A stretch of DNA of 43,179 bases, from the NCBI GenBank assembly GCA_029778715.1, contig JAKOPT010000102.1, positions 1 through 43,179 of the forward strand. Reading direction: 5' to 3'. This stretch comes from Actinomycetes bacterium. Its GTDB lineage: Bacteria > Actinomycetota > Actinomycetes > Actinomycetales > Dermatophilaceae. A model generated the notes under the pieces. That model had not been told where the DNA came from. It searched no databases and saw nothing but the letters and a program-made list of their open reading frames with translations. Positions 1 through 8,869 of the stretch are shown here, piece by piece (positions within the stretch are counted from its first letter, which is position 1; the number at the start of each line of letters is the position of its first letter). A program made the translations under genes and the position numbers.

Positions 1-1005
1 GGGCGTGGGTTGGGGGCGGTCATGACGGACTTGGCGTTACGCCGGTTGTCGGGGCGGGGCGTGGGGGAGGGTCAGCCGGTGATGGTGGACCTGGTCATCA
101 CCGACCGGTCCCTCCTCGGTGCCGGTGACCTCACCCGGTCCACCACCGAACCGGCCAATGTGCCCGGGTATGGCCCCATCCCAGTTGAGGCTGCCTGGGC
201 GTGGCTGGGCGACCTTCACACCCCCGCCAAGGTGCGGCGGTTGTTTACGAGTGTGGATGGGCGGGACCTGGTCGCCATGGACTCCCGGGCCCGGGGGTTC
301 ACCGGGGCCCTGGCGGACATGATCCGGTTACGGGACCAGTCGTGTGCCGCACCCTGGTGTGACGCCCCCATCCGCGATATCGACCACACCCACCCGTACC
401 GGGACGGCGGGGCCACCAGTTACGTCAACGGCCAAGGGTTATGCCGGAGGTGCAACGACACCAAAGAACAACCCGGCTGGCACGTCCACACCCACCCAGA
501 CACTCAGGCAAATGGCGCACCCCAGTCCTCCACCCCCAACCCCGACCAGAGCGGCCACGCCGAGGCCGGAACCACCCGGCGCACCACCTGGACCACCCCC
601 ACCGGACACACCCACACCACCAGCCCACCACCCCTACTCGGACCCGGCTGGCACCCACCCCAACCAGCCCCCGCAGACGACAAGGCTGAGGACCGATTCG
701 GTATCCCAAGCCCCGGCCGGCATGCCACCGTCAACCCCAACCAGGACAATGAGGCCGAGCCCCGGCGGACCACCCCCACCGGAGACACCCATGCCACGAG
801 TCCACCGGCCCTACTCGGACCCGGCTGGCACCCGCCCCCGCCGCCTGATCTGGCCGACGACACCAGCCCACCACCGCTCGGACCCGACTCCCACGCGACC
901 CCACCACCAACCGTCGTCGAGGACAAGGGACCCCCGCCCCTTGTTCTCATCGACATCATCTGGACCCCGAACAGCGGCCTGGAAATCCGCCTCGACGCCG
1001 CCTAG
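1..1005 (+). CDS. HNH endonuclease domain protein (DUF222/13E12-type), 5' end outside window
   Basis: The reading frame is open from the window edge, so the N-terminus is missing; there is no convincing start, only an in-frame TTG at 10 and ATG at 22. An HNH nuclease signature lies near residues 110-155: Cys pairs (CAAPWC and CRRC), the core DIDHTHPYRDGG, and a downstream Asn in CND. This layout is typical of the actinobacterial DUF222/HNH (13E12 repeat) family, in which the missing N-terminal part would be DUF222. After the nuclease domain comes a Pro/Thr/His-rich low-complexity tail of about 165 residues. The tail holds a duplicated block around LLGPGWHPP, visible also as a DNA repeat at about 590-655 and 769-835. 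Family members are often multicopy and associated with mobile DNA; a function in this cell is not known. The stop is TAG at 1003-1005. Confidence 0.75.
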   Translation, partial: GRGLGAVMTDLALRRLSGRGVGEGQPVMVDLVITDRSLLGAGDLTRSTTEPANVPGYGPIPVEAAWAWLGDLHTPAKVRRLFTSVDGRDLVAMDSRARGFTGALADMIRLRDQSCAAPWCDAPIRDIDHTHPYRDGGATSYVNGQGLCRRCNDTKEQPGWHVHTHPDTQANGAPQSSTPNPDQSGHAEAGTTRRTTWTTPTGHTHTTSPPPLLGPGWHPPQPAPADDKAEDRFGIPSPGRHATVNPNQDNEAEPRRTTPTGDTHATSPPALLGPGWHPPPPPDLADDTSPPPLGPDSHATPPPTVVEDKGPPPLVLIDIIWTPNSGLEIRLDAA

Positions 1006-1292
1006 CCACGCCCACCAACGGCACACTCCGTCGGGTCACCCAGGCCCCAGCGGGACGTCCACTGCCAGACCGCGAAACTCGGCGCGGTGCACTGCGTGCA
1101 CCAGATCGAACAAGCCCCAGCACCACAGCCCCAAACCTCGAGCGCGTCCTCACGATCCCGGCACCCACCGCAGCATCCACGGCACGGAGCAACCCGGCGA
1201 ACGCCGCGTACGTGATCCGGATTGCGGTGTCCCGCGGCCACCACAGGAAAGCCGCTCGCCTGCGCCCGTTTGCCCTACGGGGAGGCATCAGC

Positions 1293-1379
1293 GGACTTGC
1301 GGTGGGAAAGGGGCACTTCGCCCCCCGACAGTCGGGGTGCGAAGTGGACGTTAGGCACTTCAGGCGGGAAAGGAGCGAC
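1293..1379 (+). repeat. 87-bp dispersed hairpin repeat, copy A
   Basis: This segment matches the reverse complement of 17896-17982 over its full 87 bases with about 8 differences (roughly 91% identity, by hand alignment). Its centre is a near-perfect inverted repeat: CACTTCGCC...GAC at 1314-1329 pairs with GTC...GCGAAGTG at 1331-1346, with one mismatch. GGGAAAGG motifs flank the hairpin. It resembles a REP-like element or a small non-autonomous mobile element. No coding capacity is evident. Confidence 0.8.
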
Positions 1380-1455
1380 CGGTGGGGCGGGCACCCCAAC
1401 TACTCGGGCTCACGCAGAGCAGCGTCACGCCGACATCGCACCACAACCCCTGACG

Positions 1456-1555
1456 CCGGGCCGGGCAAAACGCGGCAGCGCATCCCCACGCGGGCGGGCC
1501 GAAGACAAGGTCTTGCACCGTTCCGGGCCGGGCAAAACGCGGCAGCGCATCCCCA
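1456..1555 (+). repeat. Two 33-bp direct repeats
   Basis: Bases 1456-1488 are repeated exactly at 1523-1555 (start-to-start distance 67). Both copies begin CCGGGCCGGGCAAAACGCGG and end in ATCCCCA. The next bases (CGCG and TGCG) remain similar. The copies lie in non-coding DNA just after the 3' end of the methyltransferase gene. Function is unknown; a duplicated protein-binding site or the scar of a tandem duplication are possible. Confidence 0.85.
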
Positions 1556-1641
1556 TGCGCGAGGGCGGATGTTCGGGGCCTTGGGAGTGCACTCCGACCT
1601 CGCGCGCGCAGCCCCGAGCGCCAGCACGGGTGGCCGCCGGA

Positions 1642-3150
1642 TCAGTGCGGCAGCAGCAGCAAGCCGTCGCGCGCCACGTCCCGGATGAACGCGACGATCT
1701 CGGCCCGCACCTCGGCATCGTCGGCACCGAGCAGCCCGGCGATCGCCGCCGCCGCCGCCCGGGCCGTCAACTCCCCGTCGGTCACCGACGCGAACGCCGC
1801 GGTCACCGTCGTCAGCGGCACCGTGCGCCGCAGCCCGCCGCCCTGGTGCCACAGGATGCGGCTCGGATCGGCGGCCCCGGGCCGGGTATGCCGCTCCTCG
1901 TGAACATCCGGCGCGGCCACCCACGCGGTGTCAAGGATCGTGTCGTCGTCGTGCTCGACCAGCCAGGCCCGAGCCGCAAGACCGGCAAGGACAGAGGGCC
2001 CCATCGGCGACTCGACCGGGTGGCGCACCTCGACCAGGTCGACGAACGGCGCCCGATCGACCACCGGGCGATGCAACGTAATGATCCCGAAGCCGATCCC
2101 GACCACGTCTCGGCTGGCGAAATCGTCGAGCCAGGCGGCATACATCCGGTCGAAATCGGCGGTGCCGCTGTGGTGACCGCCGTCGCGAGCCCAGGTCTCG
2201 GCATACTCGGCCGGGTCCTGGACCTCGCGCTGGACCACCCACGCGTCCAACCCGGTGCCGGCGACCCAGGCGCCAACCCGGTCGGTCCACTCCTGGCCGG
2301 CAGGGATTTCCCAGTTGCCGAGGAATTGGGCGATGCCGCCGGGTTCCAGGTGGGCGCCGATGGCCGCGACGAGGTCGGCGACGACGGCGTCCCCGCTGGC
2401 GCCGGCGTCGCGGTACTCGAAAAGCGGCACCTCACCGGTGCGAGGCGTGATGACGAAGGGCGGGTTGCTCACGATGAGCGCGAACCGTTCGCCGGCCACC
2501 GGCTCGAGCATCGACCCAGCCCGGACATCCCACTGCGTCTCGTTGAGGGCGGCGTTGAACGCGGCGTAGGCCAGGGCCCGCTCGGAGAGGTCGGTGACGG
2601 TCACGTCGTCGGCGTGGGTGAGCAGGTGGAGGGCCTGTATGCCGCACCCGGTGCCGACATCGAGGGCGCGCCCGACGCGCGGGCGGGGTGTCCAGGAGGC
2701 CAAGGTCGTGGAGGCCCCGCCGATGCCGAGGACATGGTCACCGGGGAGGGGGCTGCCCGTCGCGAGTTCGTCGAGGTCGGAGGCGATCCAGTGGTCGGTG
2801 CCGTCCGCGGCATACGGGCGCAGATCGGCGAGCGCGACGACCGCGTCACCCTCGGCCGCCACCAACCCGAGGGCGAGGGCGCCGACAAGCCCCAGGGTGG
2901 GCAGGGCGGCCTGAACATCGGCGGCATCGACGGGATCGCCGAGGTTGAACAAGCGGATGAGCGTGGCCACCGGCCGCGGGTCGTCGGCCGTGCGTCGTTG
3001 TGCGGGGAGGGCCTGCTCACGGTCGAGGGCGGCCATGGCCATGGGGTCGAGGACCTCCGCGATGCCGGCGACCGTGAAGGGCGCGGCGCGCAGGTCGGCG
3101 CGGAGGGCGGCGATGAGGTCGGGGTCGACGCGGGGCGGGTTCGTGGACAT
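1642..3150 (-). CDS. Class I SAM-dependent methyltransferase (PrmC/RsmC-like, with N- and C-terminal extensions)
   Basis: The 502-residue protein has a helical N-terminal domain of about 140 residues. A Rossmann methyltransferase core follows, with motif I ALDVGTGCG at 163-171 (SAM binding) and the motif IV tetrapeptide NPPF at 229-232. NPPY/F is used by enzymes that methylate amide or exocyclic amino nitrogens (PrmC, RsmC, HsdM families). The C-terminal third is an actinobacterial extension of unknown role. The architecture matches the large actinobacterial 'methyltransferase small domain' proteins (DUF7059-type); the substrate, whether protein glutamine, rRNA or other, cannot be told from sequence. 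The ATG at 3150 lies 8 bases after a TAGGCT -10-like hexamer and has no Shine-Dalgarno sequence, suggesting a leaderless mRNA. The gene is divergent from the phospholipase-like gene. Confidence 0.85.
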   Translation of the reverse strand: MSTNPPRVDPDLIAALRADLRAAPFTVAGIAEVLDPMAMAALDREQALPAQRRTADDPRPVATLIRLFNLGDPVDAADVQAALPTLGLVGALALGLVAAEGDAVVALADLRPYAADGTDHWIASDLDELATGSPLPGDHVLGIGGASTTLASWTPRPRVGRALDVGTGCGIQALHLLTHADDVTVTDLSERALAYAAFNAALNETQWDVRAGSMLEPVAGERFALIVSNPPFVITPRTGEVPLFEYRDAGASGDAVVADLVAAIGAHLEPGGIAQFLGNWEIPAGQEWTDRVGAWVAGTGLDAWVVQREVQDPAEYAETWARDGGHHSGTADFDRMYAAWLDDFASRDVVGIGFGIITLHRPVVDRAPFVDLVEVRHPVESPMGPSVLAGLAARAWLVEHDDDTILDTAWVAAPDVHEERHTRPGAADPSRILWHQGGGLRRTVPLTTVTAAFASVTDGELTARAAAAAIAGLLGADDAEVRAEIVAFIRDVARDGLLLLPH

Positions 3151-3158
3151 CGCCTGTC

Positions 3159-3164
3159 AGCCTA
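3159..3164 (-). promoter_or_regulatory. Candidate -10 box (TAGGCT) of a leaderless promoter
   Basis: The minus strand reads TAGGCT, then 8 bases, then the ATG of the methyltransferase. TANNNT is the actinobacterial housekeeping -10 pattern. This spacing would place the transcription start at or next to the start codon. No clear -35 is visible. The same hexamer precedes the GTG at 22823 with a 7-base gap. Confidence 0.5.
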
Positions 3165-3385
3165 TCCGCCCCCGCATAACCGACCCTTGACGCGCCACGG
3201 CGGCGCGTGACGAAGCCCCTGACGGACCACGGGCGGCAGCGAGCCGGTATCACGACGGCGCTGAGGCGCTCCTTACAGTGTCGGGGGCGCAGGGGGCCCC
3301 CGGCACATCAACGGGGGTGCAAGCGGCCCTCCACTCATCACCGGGGGACGCAGGGGGTCCCCGCACACCCATCCAAGGAGGCGCC

Positions 3386-5809
3386 ATGCCCGGTTGGTAT
3401 GTCCATTTGGAGGCGGCCCACGACACCGCCCGCAGACTGCGGGACGGCACGGTCCCGCCCGGGTTCGCCATTCCGGCGGCCCAAGCCCAGGCCATCGGCG
3501 AGCACTGCCACACCTGGCGCAACTACCTCGAACTCGGCTCGCTCGGCCCCGACCTGTTCTACCTGCTCCCCGACTTCAAGAACACGACCGGCCAGGTCAT
3601 TCGCCAGGTCGTCCAATGGGCTCTCGACGTCTGGGAGGAAATCGACAAGGAGTTCGTCAGCAAATGGGAGAAGTGGATCGAGCCGATCTCGACGAACAAC
3701 GCCCAGTTGGCCTCGCAGCTGACCGGCGGATTGTCGACTCAACTGGCCCAGGTGCTCGACGACCTCACCAAGGCGATCTGGGCCGCCTTCAAGGGGCTGC
3801 TCGCCTCCATGGGCGACTGGTTCGGGATCCTCACCTCGGGCGTGCCGCAAGGCTACGGCGACGACGCCTTCTACTGGTCGGACATGTTCCACTACCGCCG
3901 GACCTACCAATTCCCGTTCGTCCTCTTCCAGCAGGCCCAACAGGCCCTGGCCAGCGCGAACACCACCGAGGCGACCCAAGACGCCCAGGCCCGGATCGCC
4001 TTCGCCGTCGGCTGGATGTCGCACTGCGCGACCGACGTCACCGGGCACCCGTTCACCAACGCCAAGTCCGGCGGCCCGTACCGCGACCACTGGCAACGCC
4101 ACCACCTCGTCGAAAACCACATGGACTCGGAGAACTACGACGCCCGGCACCCCGGTCCGCTCTACGGCGAATACGGCACGTCGGCGCTGCACTTCCGGCT
4201 CGCCTTCAGGCACCGTGACGACGCGCCCTACAACGGCCGAGACGACGCCCCGGCATACGACTACTGGACCGGGTTCCCGGCCTACGACAACGGCGACGGA
4301 CCCACGCCGACGGCGACGCGGCATACGTTCTTCGACCTCGACACCGGCCCGCTGCCCAGTCACCTGGTTGACGGGCTGCTCACGGCGATGACGAGCGTCT
4401 ACGGCAGCGAGGGGCCGCACATCCTGCTCCAGGACCCGCAGTACAGCGCGACCGACCCCGGCACCGGCGACCCCAACGGGCAGCCGAACGCCGATGCGAT
4501 GAACCAGATGTGGGAACTGGCCTACCGCTACCTGAAGATGATCTCCAGCGACGCGATCAGCCTGCGGTTGCCGCCGCCGCCTTCGGTGTTCACGGACCAC
4601 TCCTTCCCCACCCCGCCCGGCGGCGGCAGTTCGGGGATCGACAGCGACCCGAGCCGCGGCGCCGACGTCGACGATGACGACTCGTTCAACCTGCTCGACC
4701 TGCTGCTGGCCCTGTTCGCCTGGGTGGTCTATCTCGCGCAGGTCATCGTGTGGTTGGCGACCGTCCTGCCCGGACTCATCGTCGACATCTCGACCTTCCC
4801 GGCGCGCGAGGTCATCTACTGGGCGGTCATCGTGCCCGCCTGGAACCTCTACCTGCTCGCCCGCCGCGCCCTGGTCATGTCCGGGTTCGCGATGCCCAAG
4901 CCGGGCGAGGTCAGCACCGGGCTGACGACGCTCGGCACCGACGGCACCTTCAACATCGCCGCCCTCCTCGATTCCCCGATCGGGGTGTCGAGTATGCCGC
5001 TGCCGATCACCGAGCCCTCGGGCCGGCTCAACCCCGCAGAGGCGGTCGGGCTCGACCACGCCTACCCGCGTGGGGTCGTCCGCGACCTGCCCTCGGCCTT
5101 GTCGCGCCCCGATCTCGTCGGCGCTCTCGGTCTCACCGATCCACTGCGGTATGCCGCGGACGCCACCGGTGACGTCTTCAAGGCCTCGGAGTGGATCGCG
5201 CCGTGGCGTTATCCGCTGACCAACCAGGCCGGTGCCGGGGTCGCCCAGGAGGGCGAGGGCACGGTCGTCGGTCCGTATGCCGTGGGCACCAGTTCCATCG
5301 TGCTCCTCTCGGCGCTGACCGGCAACGATGCGGCCCGGCACGACCTGGAGAAGGCGAGCAACCCCGCCGAGACCAGGGCGATGCTCGACGCCTGGCTGCC
5401 CGCGGGCGGTCACCTGGGCGGGCCGATCGAGTACGGCCTCTACCTGGTCGGCCGGATGGCCGCCGAGGTCGCCCAAAACGACTTCGACGTGCCGGACTTC
5501 AACCTCGACAGCGACCGGGGCTATGCCTGGCACTGCTGGGACTACGACCGTGGGCCGACTCCGTGCGTGCCCAAGATCGACCCCGTCGGGGCCGAGGACT
5601 ACAGCTACCGCAAACCCTGCACGTCTCCGCAGCTCTTCCACGCCGACCATGACTGCCCTAGTGATCCGGGCCGCTGGTACGACGAGTCGGCCGACCTGGC
5701 CGTTCACTACCTCCCGGGGGCCGACCCGGGGACCTGCGCGCCGCCACGCAGACATGACCTCAACACCGATCTCGGGTGGCGTGACCGGATCCGTAAGGGA
5801 AGGGGCTGA
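3386..5809 (+). CDS. Zinc-dependent phospholipase C-like protein
   Basis: The start is the ATG at 3386, preceded by AAGGAG (3375-3380); the same frame extends upstream to 3278 but those residues are low-complexity and lack a ribosome site. The protein is 807 residues. The N-terminal third resembles the Zn_dep_PLPC family: an opening GWYVHLEAAH, GSLGPDLFYLLPDF, then a His/Asp cluster (AFAVGWMSHCATDVTGHPF and HWQRHHLVENHMDS) suited to binding several zinc ions. Long hydrophobic stretches near residues 430-500 suggest membrane association; there is no signal peptide. The remaining C-terminal half is not recognised. It is coupled to the next gene, which begins two bases after its stop. The likely activity, by family, is phospholipid or phosphodiester hydrolysis; the real substrate is unknown. 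Confidence 0.7.
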   Translation: MPGWYVHLEAAHDTARRLRDGTVPPGFAIPAAQAQAIGEHCHTWRNYLELGSLGPDLFYLLPDFKNTTGQVIRQVVQWALDVWEEIDKEFVSKWEKWIEPISTNNAQLASQLTGGLSTQLAQVLDDLTKAIWAAFKGLLASMGDWFGILTSGVPQGYGDDAFYWSDMFHYRRTYQFPFVLFQQAQQALASANTTEATQDAQARIAFAVGWMSHCATDVTGHPFTNAKSGGPYRDHWQRHHLVENHMDSENYDARHPGPLYGEYGTSALHFRLAFRHRDDAPYNGRDDAPAYDYWTGFPAYDNGDGPTPTATRHTFFDLDTGPLPSHLVDGLLTAMTSVYGSEGPHILLQDPQYSATDPGTGDPNGQPNADAMNQMWELAYRYLKMISSDAISLRLPPPPSVFTDHSFPTPPGGGSSGIDSDPSRGADVDDDDSFNLLDLLLALFAWVVYLAQVIVWLATVLPGLIVDISTFPAREVIYWAVIVPAWNLYLLARRALVMSGFAMPKPGEVSTGLTTLGTDGTFNIAALLDSPIGVSSMPLPITEPSGRLNPAEAVGLDHAYPRGVVRDLPSALSRPDLVGALGLTDPLRYAADATGDVFKASEWIAPWRYPLTNQAGAGVAQEGEGTVVGPYAVGTSSIVLLSALTGNDAARHDLEKASNPAETRAMLDAWLPAGGHLGGPIEYGLYLVGRMAAEVAQNDFDVPDFNLDSDRGYAWHCWDYDRGPTPCVPKIDPVGAEDYSYRKPCTSPQLFHADHDCPSDPGRWYDESADLAVHYLPGADPGTCAPPRRHDLNTDLGWRDRIRKGRG

Positions 5810-5811
5810 CC

Positions 5812-7134
5812 ATGCCACGCGAGAAGCACCCACGGCTCACGCCCGAACAAGACCGGCAACAGCGCGGCGATTCCCCGCCCGGCGCCATCGGGGCCTCCAC
5901 CCCGCTGCCCAGTGGCGAGCTCGACCCGAACTGGCAGCCCTCGGGCACCGGTGCCGAGGCGGCCGGCTGGATCAAGGAGCACGGCGGGACCGCCCCCGGC
6001 CATGACGGGCACCGCCCGCGCCAAGAGGACGTCTACCCCTACCTGCTCATCCGGGGGCACAGCCCCGGGGATCGGGGGGCTCGCCCGCTCTGGCCGCCCG
6101 TGGCCTGCTGGGAATCCCCCGACCTCATGCTCATCGACGCGACCTACACCGGGCCGTTTTCGCTGGCCCAACTCGTCACCAATCCGGTGGCGGGCCGGCG
6201 CTACCGGGTGTTCGTCCGCATCTGGAACCTCGGGCTCCTCCCTGCCATCGGCGTCCACGTGCGCGCCTGGGCCGTCAACCCCGGGTTCTTCGGGGGCGAC
6301 CCCAACAACCCGGCATACCAACCCGTCCTCATCGGTGGGGCGATGGTCAACCTCGAAGACCGCACCCGGCCCGGCGCCATGCAGGTGGTCGAGATGGACC
6401 GCACGTGGGACATCCCGCTGACGCTGACCGGTCACGAATGCCTCATGGCGTCGGTGACCTGTCCGCTCGACCCGTGGGGTGGCGCGCTCGACGCCAACAA
6501 CGACCGGCACGTGGGGCAACGCAACCTCACGATCCTCGCCGGGCCGGCGCCCGCGAAGGAACTCATCTGGACTCTCGGGTCGATGGTGACCAAGTCCGGC
6601 ACGCTTGAGATCCTGCACGGCGGGGCCGCGGTCACTCCCCTGCTCCAGGGGCTCATCGGGCGCACGAAGACGGAGTGGAGCACCCGCAACCGGCGCGCCC
6701 CGGCCGCCAAGGCGCTCCGGCTCGGGGTGACCACCGGTCAGGGCCAGCACCTCGCGACGATGTTCGCGACGGGGGACGGGTGGCTGGTGGCCGACAGCGC
6801 CAAGGTGTGGGCGATGGCCCTCGAACTGGGGATGGTGGAGCGCGACCGGACGAAGGTGGCGAGGCCGCTGGCTACTCCCGGGATGACGAGGGCGCTCCTG
6901 GAGAAGATGGGACCGGACCGGGCCGCTCGCCTCGGGGTGACGCTGCGCGGCGAGGCCGGGGATGCGCTCCTCGAGGGGCTGGTGCGCCTGTGGGGCATCG
7001 ACCGTCTGCGCGGTGCCGATCTGGCGCGCGCGATGGGCGGGGAGGCACCGGAAGCGCATCTGCTGCGGTTCGCGTTCCAGGACCCGGAGACGCGCACGTC
7101 GGGCGGCTACTCGGTGATCGCCATCGGTGCGTGA
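5812..7134 (+). CDS. Unknown protein paired with the phospholipase-like gene
   Basis: I do not recognise this 440-residue protein. It begins two bases after the stop of the phospholipase-like gene, with a purine-rich AAGGGAAGGGG ahead of the junction, so the two are almost certainly translated together. The N-terminal 60 residues are charged and Pro/Gly-rich. Residues of roughly 75-240 look like a beta-rich domain, with a segment (VFVRIWNLGLLPAIGVHVRAW) typical of immunoglobulin-like or CARDB-like strands. The C-terminal third is helical. No signal peptide, membrane segment or catalytic motif is evident. The coupling suggests it binds, delivers or regulates the upstream enzyme; that is inference. 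Confidence 0.6.
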   Translation: MPREKHPRLTPEQDRQQRGDSPPGAIGASTPLPSGELDPNWQPSGTGAEAAGWIKEHGGTAPGHDGHRPRQEDVYPYLLIRGHSPGDRGARPLWPPVACWESPDLMLIDATYTGPFSLAQLVTNPVAGRRYRVFVRIWNLGLLPAIGVHVRAWAVNPGFFGGDPNNPAYQPVLIGGAMVNLEDRTRPGAMQVVEMDRTWDIPLTLTGHECLMASVTCPLDPWGGALDANNDRHVGQRNLTILAGPAPAKELIWTLGSMVTKSGTLEILHGGAAVTPLLQGLIGRTKTEWSTRNRRAPAAKALRLGVTTGQGQHLATMFATGDGWLVADSAKVWAMALELGMVERDRTKVARPLATPGMTRALLEKMGPDRAARLGVTLRGEAGDALLEGLVRLWGIDRLRGADLARAMGGEAPEAHLLRFAFQDPETRTSGGYSVIAIGA

Positions 7135-7149
7135 CACGCGGCGGGTGCG

Positions 7150-8691
7150 TCAGGTGCCGCAGTAGGTCAGGTAGCCCTCGGTGAACCCCTCGGGTGCCGG
7201 CGCGGCATACCGCTCCCGACCGGGACGCTCGATGAACGGGTCGCGGACCGCCGACAGTAACTCCTCGAACGGCGCCAGGTCCCCCTCGGTCGCGGCCGCC
7301 AAAGCCTCCTCGACGAGGTGGTTGCGGGGGATGTATGCCGGGTTGACCCGATCCATCGCGTCGGCCACCGCCGCGACATCGGCGCCGCCGAAGGCCGCGA
7401 GCCAGCGCTGCTGCCACCGGTCCCAGCCTGCGCTGTCCGTGACGAGCATCCGCACGCGGTCCGTTTCGCCGCGCAGAACCCGCGCGAGCAGCCGGAAGGT
7501 GCGGGTGTGGTCGAGCCGGTCGGCGGTCATCAGGTCGAGCAGGTCGGCGATGAGGGCTTCGTCCCGGGCCGGGTCGGTCTCGGCGGCGTGGGTCAGGCCG
7601 GTCTTGGCGCGCATCCGGGCCAGGTATGCCGCGTGATACTCGCCCTCGAACCCGCGCAGCACCTGCGTGGCCGCCTCGATCACCTCGCCCACGACGGTCT
7701 CGTCCGCGGCGTCGGGAACTTGGAGCGGCAGGAGCGTCTCGGCATACCGGGCCAAGTTCCATTGCGCGATAGAGGGTTGCGCGCCAAAGCGATACCGGCC
7801 GGCAGTGTCGATCGAACTGAACACCGCCTGCGGATCATGTGCCTCGAGGAACGCGCACGGCCCGAAGTCGATGCTCTCCCCAGACAGGGCCATGTTGTCG
7901 GTGTTCATCACGCCGTGGACGAAGCCGAGCGCCATCCAGTCGGCGAGCAACCGCGCCTGGGCGGAGACGACCGCTGCGAGCAGGCCGAGGTGGTCACCGT
8001 CGGCGACGTGCGGGTGGTGGCGTTCGCGCACGTATGCCGCGAAGCTCGCCTGTCGCTCGACGCTGGCCCGGTCCCGCACGTACTGGGCGGTGCCGACGCG
8101 CAGGTGCGACGCGGCGACCCGGGTGAGGACGGCGCCGGGCAGGGGGGTGTCGCGCTGGACCGTTTCGCCGGTGGCGACGACGGCGAGGGCCCGGGTCGTG
8201 GGGATACCGAGGGCATGGAGGGCTTCGCCGACGAGGACCTCACGCAGCATCGGCCCGACGGCGGCGCGCCCGTCGCCACCGCGCGAGAAGGGGGTACGGC
8301 CCGAGCCCTTGAGGGCGACGTCCCGGCGGTGGCCGTGGCGGTCTCGGAGTTCGCCGAGGAGGTGGGCGCGGCCGTCGCCGAGTTGGGGGCTGTATTGCCC
8401 GAACTGGTGCCCGGCGTAGGCCTGGGCGAGCGGGCGGGCCCCATTCGGGACCTGGTTGCCGGCGAGATTCGCGGTGCCGTGCGGGGACCGGAGGGCATCG
8501 GGGTCGAGGCCGAGGTCGGTCGCGAGGTCGTCGTTGACGAAGAGCGGACCGGGGGCGGTCACCGGTTGCGGGTTGAGGCGGGCACCAAGCCAGGACAACC
8601 GGGCGGCATACGTGGTGTCCCACGGCGCCTCGTCGAGCGTGCCGAGCCCGGCGCGAGGAGGGGCCGACGGATCGGGCGCGACGAGGTCCAT
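7150..8691 (-). CDS. selO: Protein adenylyltransferase SelO (YdiU/UPF0061)
   Basis: The 513-residue protein is a full-length SelO pseudokinase, an enzyme that transfers AMP from ATP to Ser/Thr/Tyr of target proteins and is linked to redox stress. Visible family features are the ATP-site lysine in VALKGSGRTPFSRGGDGRA (about 126-142), the loop HGVMNTDNM (259-267) and the metal-binding DFG (275-277). The C-terminal YCGT has Cys at 511, the position held by selenocysteine in animal SelO and by Cys in bacteria. The gene converges on the unknown partner gene with a 15-base gap. No Shine-Dalgarno sequence is obvious before the ATG at 8691. Targets in this organism are unknown. Confidence 0.93.
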   Translation of the reverse strand: MDLVAPDPSAPPRAGLGTLDEAPWDTTYAARLSWLGARLNPQPVTAPGPLFVNDDLATDLGLDPDALRSPHGTANLAGNQVPNGARPLAQAYAGHQFGQYSPQLGDGRAHLLGELRDRHGHRRDVALKGSGRTPFSRGGDGRAAVGPMLREVLVGEALHALGIPTTRALAVVATGETVQRDTPLPGAVLTRVAASHLRVGTAQYVRDRASVERQASFAAYVRERHHPHVADGDHLGLLAAVVSAQARLLADWMALGFVHGVMNTDNMALSGESIDFGPCAFLEAHDPQAVFSSIDTAGRYRFGAQPSIAQWNLARYAETLLPLQVPDAADETVVGEVIEAATQVLRGFEGEYHAAYLARMRAKTGLTHAAETDPARDEALIADLLDLMTADRLDHTRTFRLLARVLRGETDRVRMLVTDSAGWDRWQQRWLAAFGGADVAAVADAMDRVNPAYIPRNHLVEEALAAATEGDLAPFEELLSAVRDPFIERPGRERYAAPAPEGFTEGYLTYCGT

Positions 8692-8763
8692 AGGGAGTGA
8701 AGGCGCGCGGGCCCGGGGATTATTTCGCGCCCCACGGACCGCGGTCCGGCGGCCGAGCCCGGC

Positions 8764-8843
8764 GCAACCGCGAAGGCGCGCAGAAAGTCGCGTCTACGCG
8801 GAGATATTTGTCCGCGTCAACGCGACTTTCTGCGTGCGGTTGC
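8764..8843. repeat. Long imperfect inverted repeat in the gap upstream of selO
   Basis: Outer arms GCAACCGC (8764-8771) and GCGGTTGC (8836-8843) enclose a perfect 15-bp stem (CGCAGAAAGTCGCGT with its complement). Inside is a further 7-bp stem (ACGCGGA with TCCGCGT) closed by an A/T-rich loop. The left arm has a 6-base bulge. It lies 26 bases after the stop of the upstream minus-strand gene and 73 bases before selO, so it could end transcription of the former, but it lacks a T-run. It could also be an intergenic repeat. Confidence 0.75.
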
Positions 8844-8869
8844 CGATCGCCCCCGGCGACCCGCGGGCC

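Larger units (their letters stand above)
1006..1641. other. Non-coding region with repeats between HNH gene and methyltransferase
   Basis: No frame here has a credible start, ribosome site and protein-like composition; the long open frames are by-products of high GC. The region holds an 87-bp hairpin repeat (1293-1379) and a pair of 33-bp direct repeats (1456-1488 and 1523-1555), listed separately. It may be the decayed remains of an insertion next to the HNH gene. It contains none of the CGGCATAC octamers common elsewhere in the window. Confidence 0.6.

Noticed and set aside
1-1641. A prophage or integrative element at the left edge
   Set aside because: Only an HNH-domain tail and short repeats are present; there is no integrase, phage structural gene or attachment site.
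3278-3385. Starting the phospholipase-like gene at 3278
   Set aside because: The 36 extra residues are low-complexity, lie in G-rich repeated DNA (about 3290-3365) and lack a ribosome site, whereas the ATG at 3386 follows AAGGAG.
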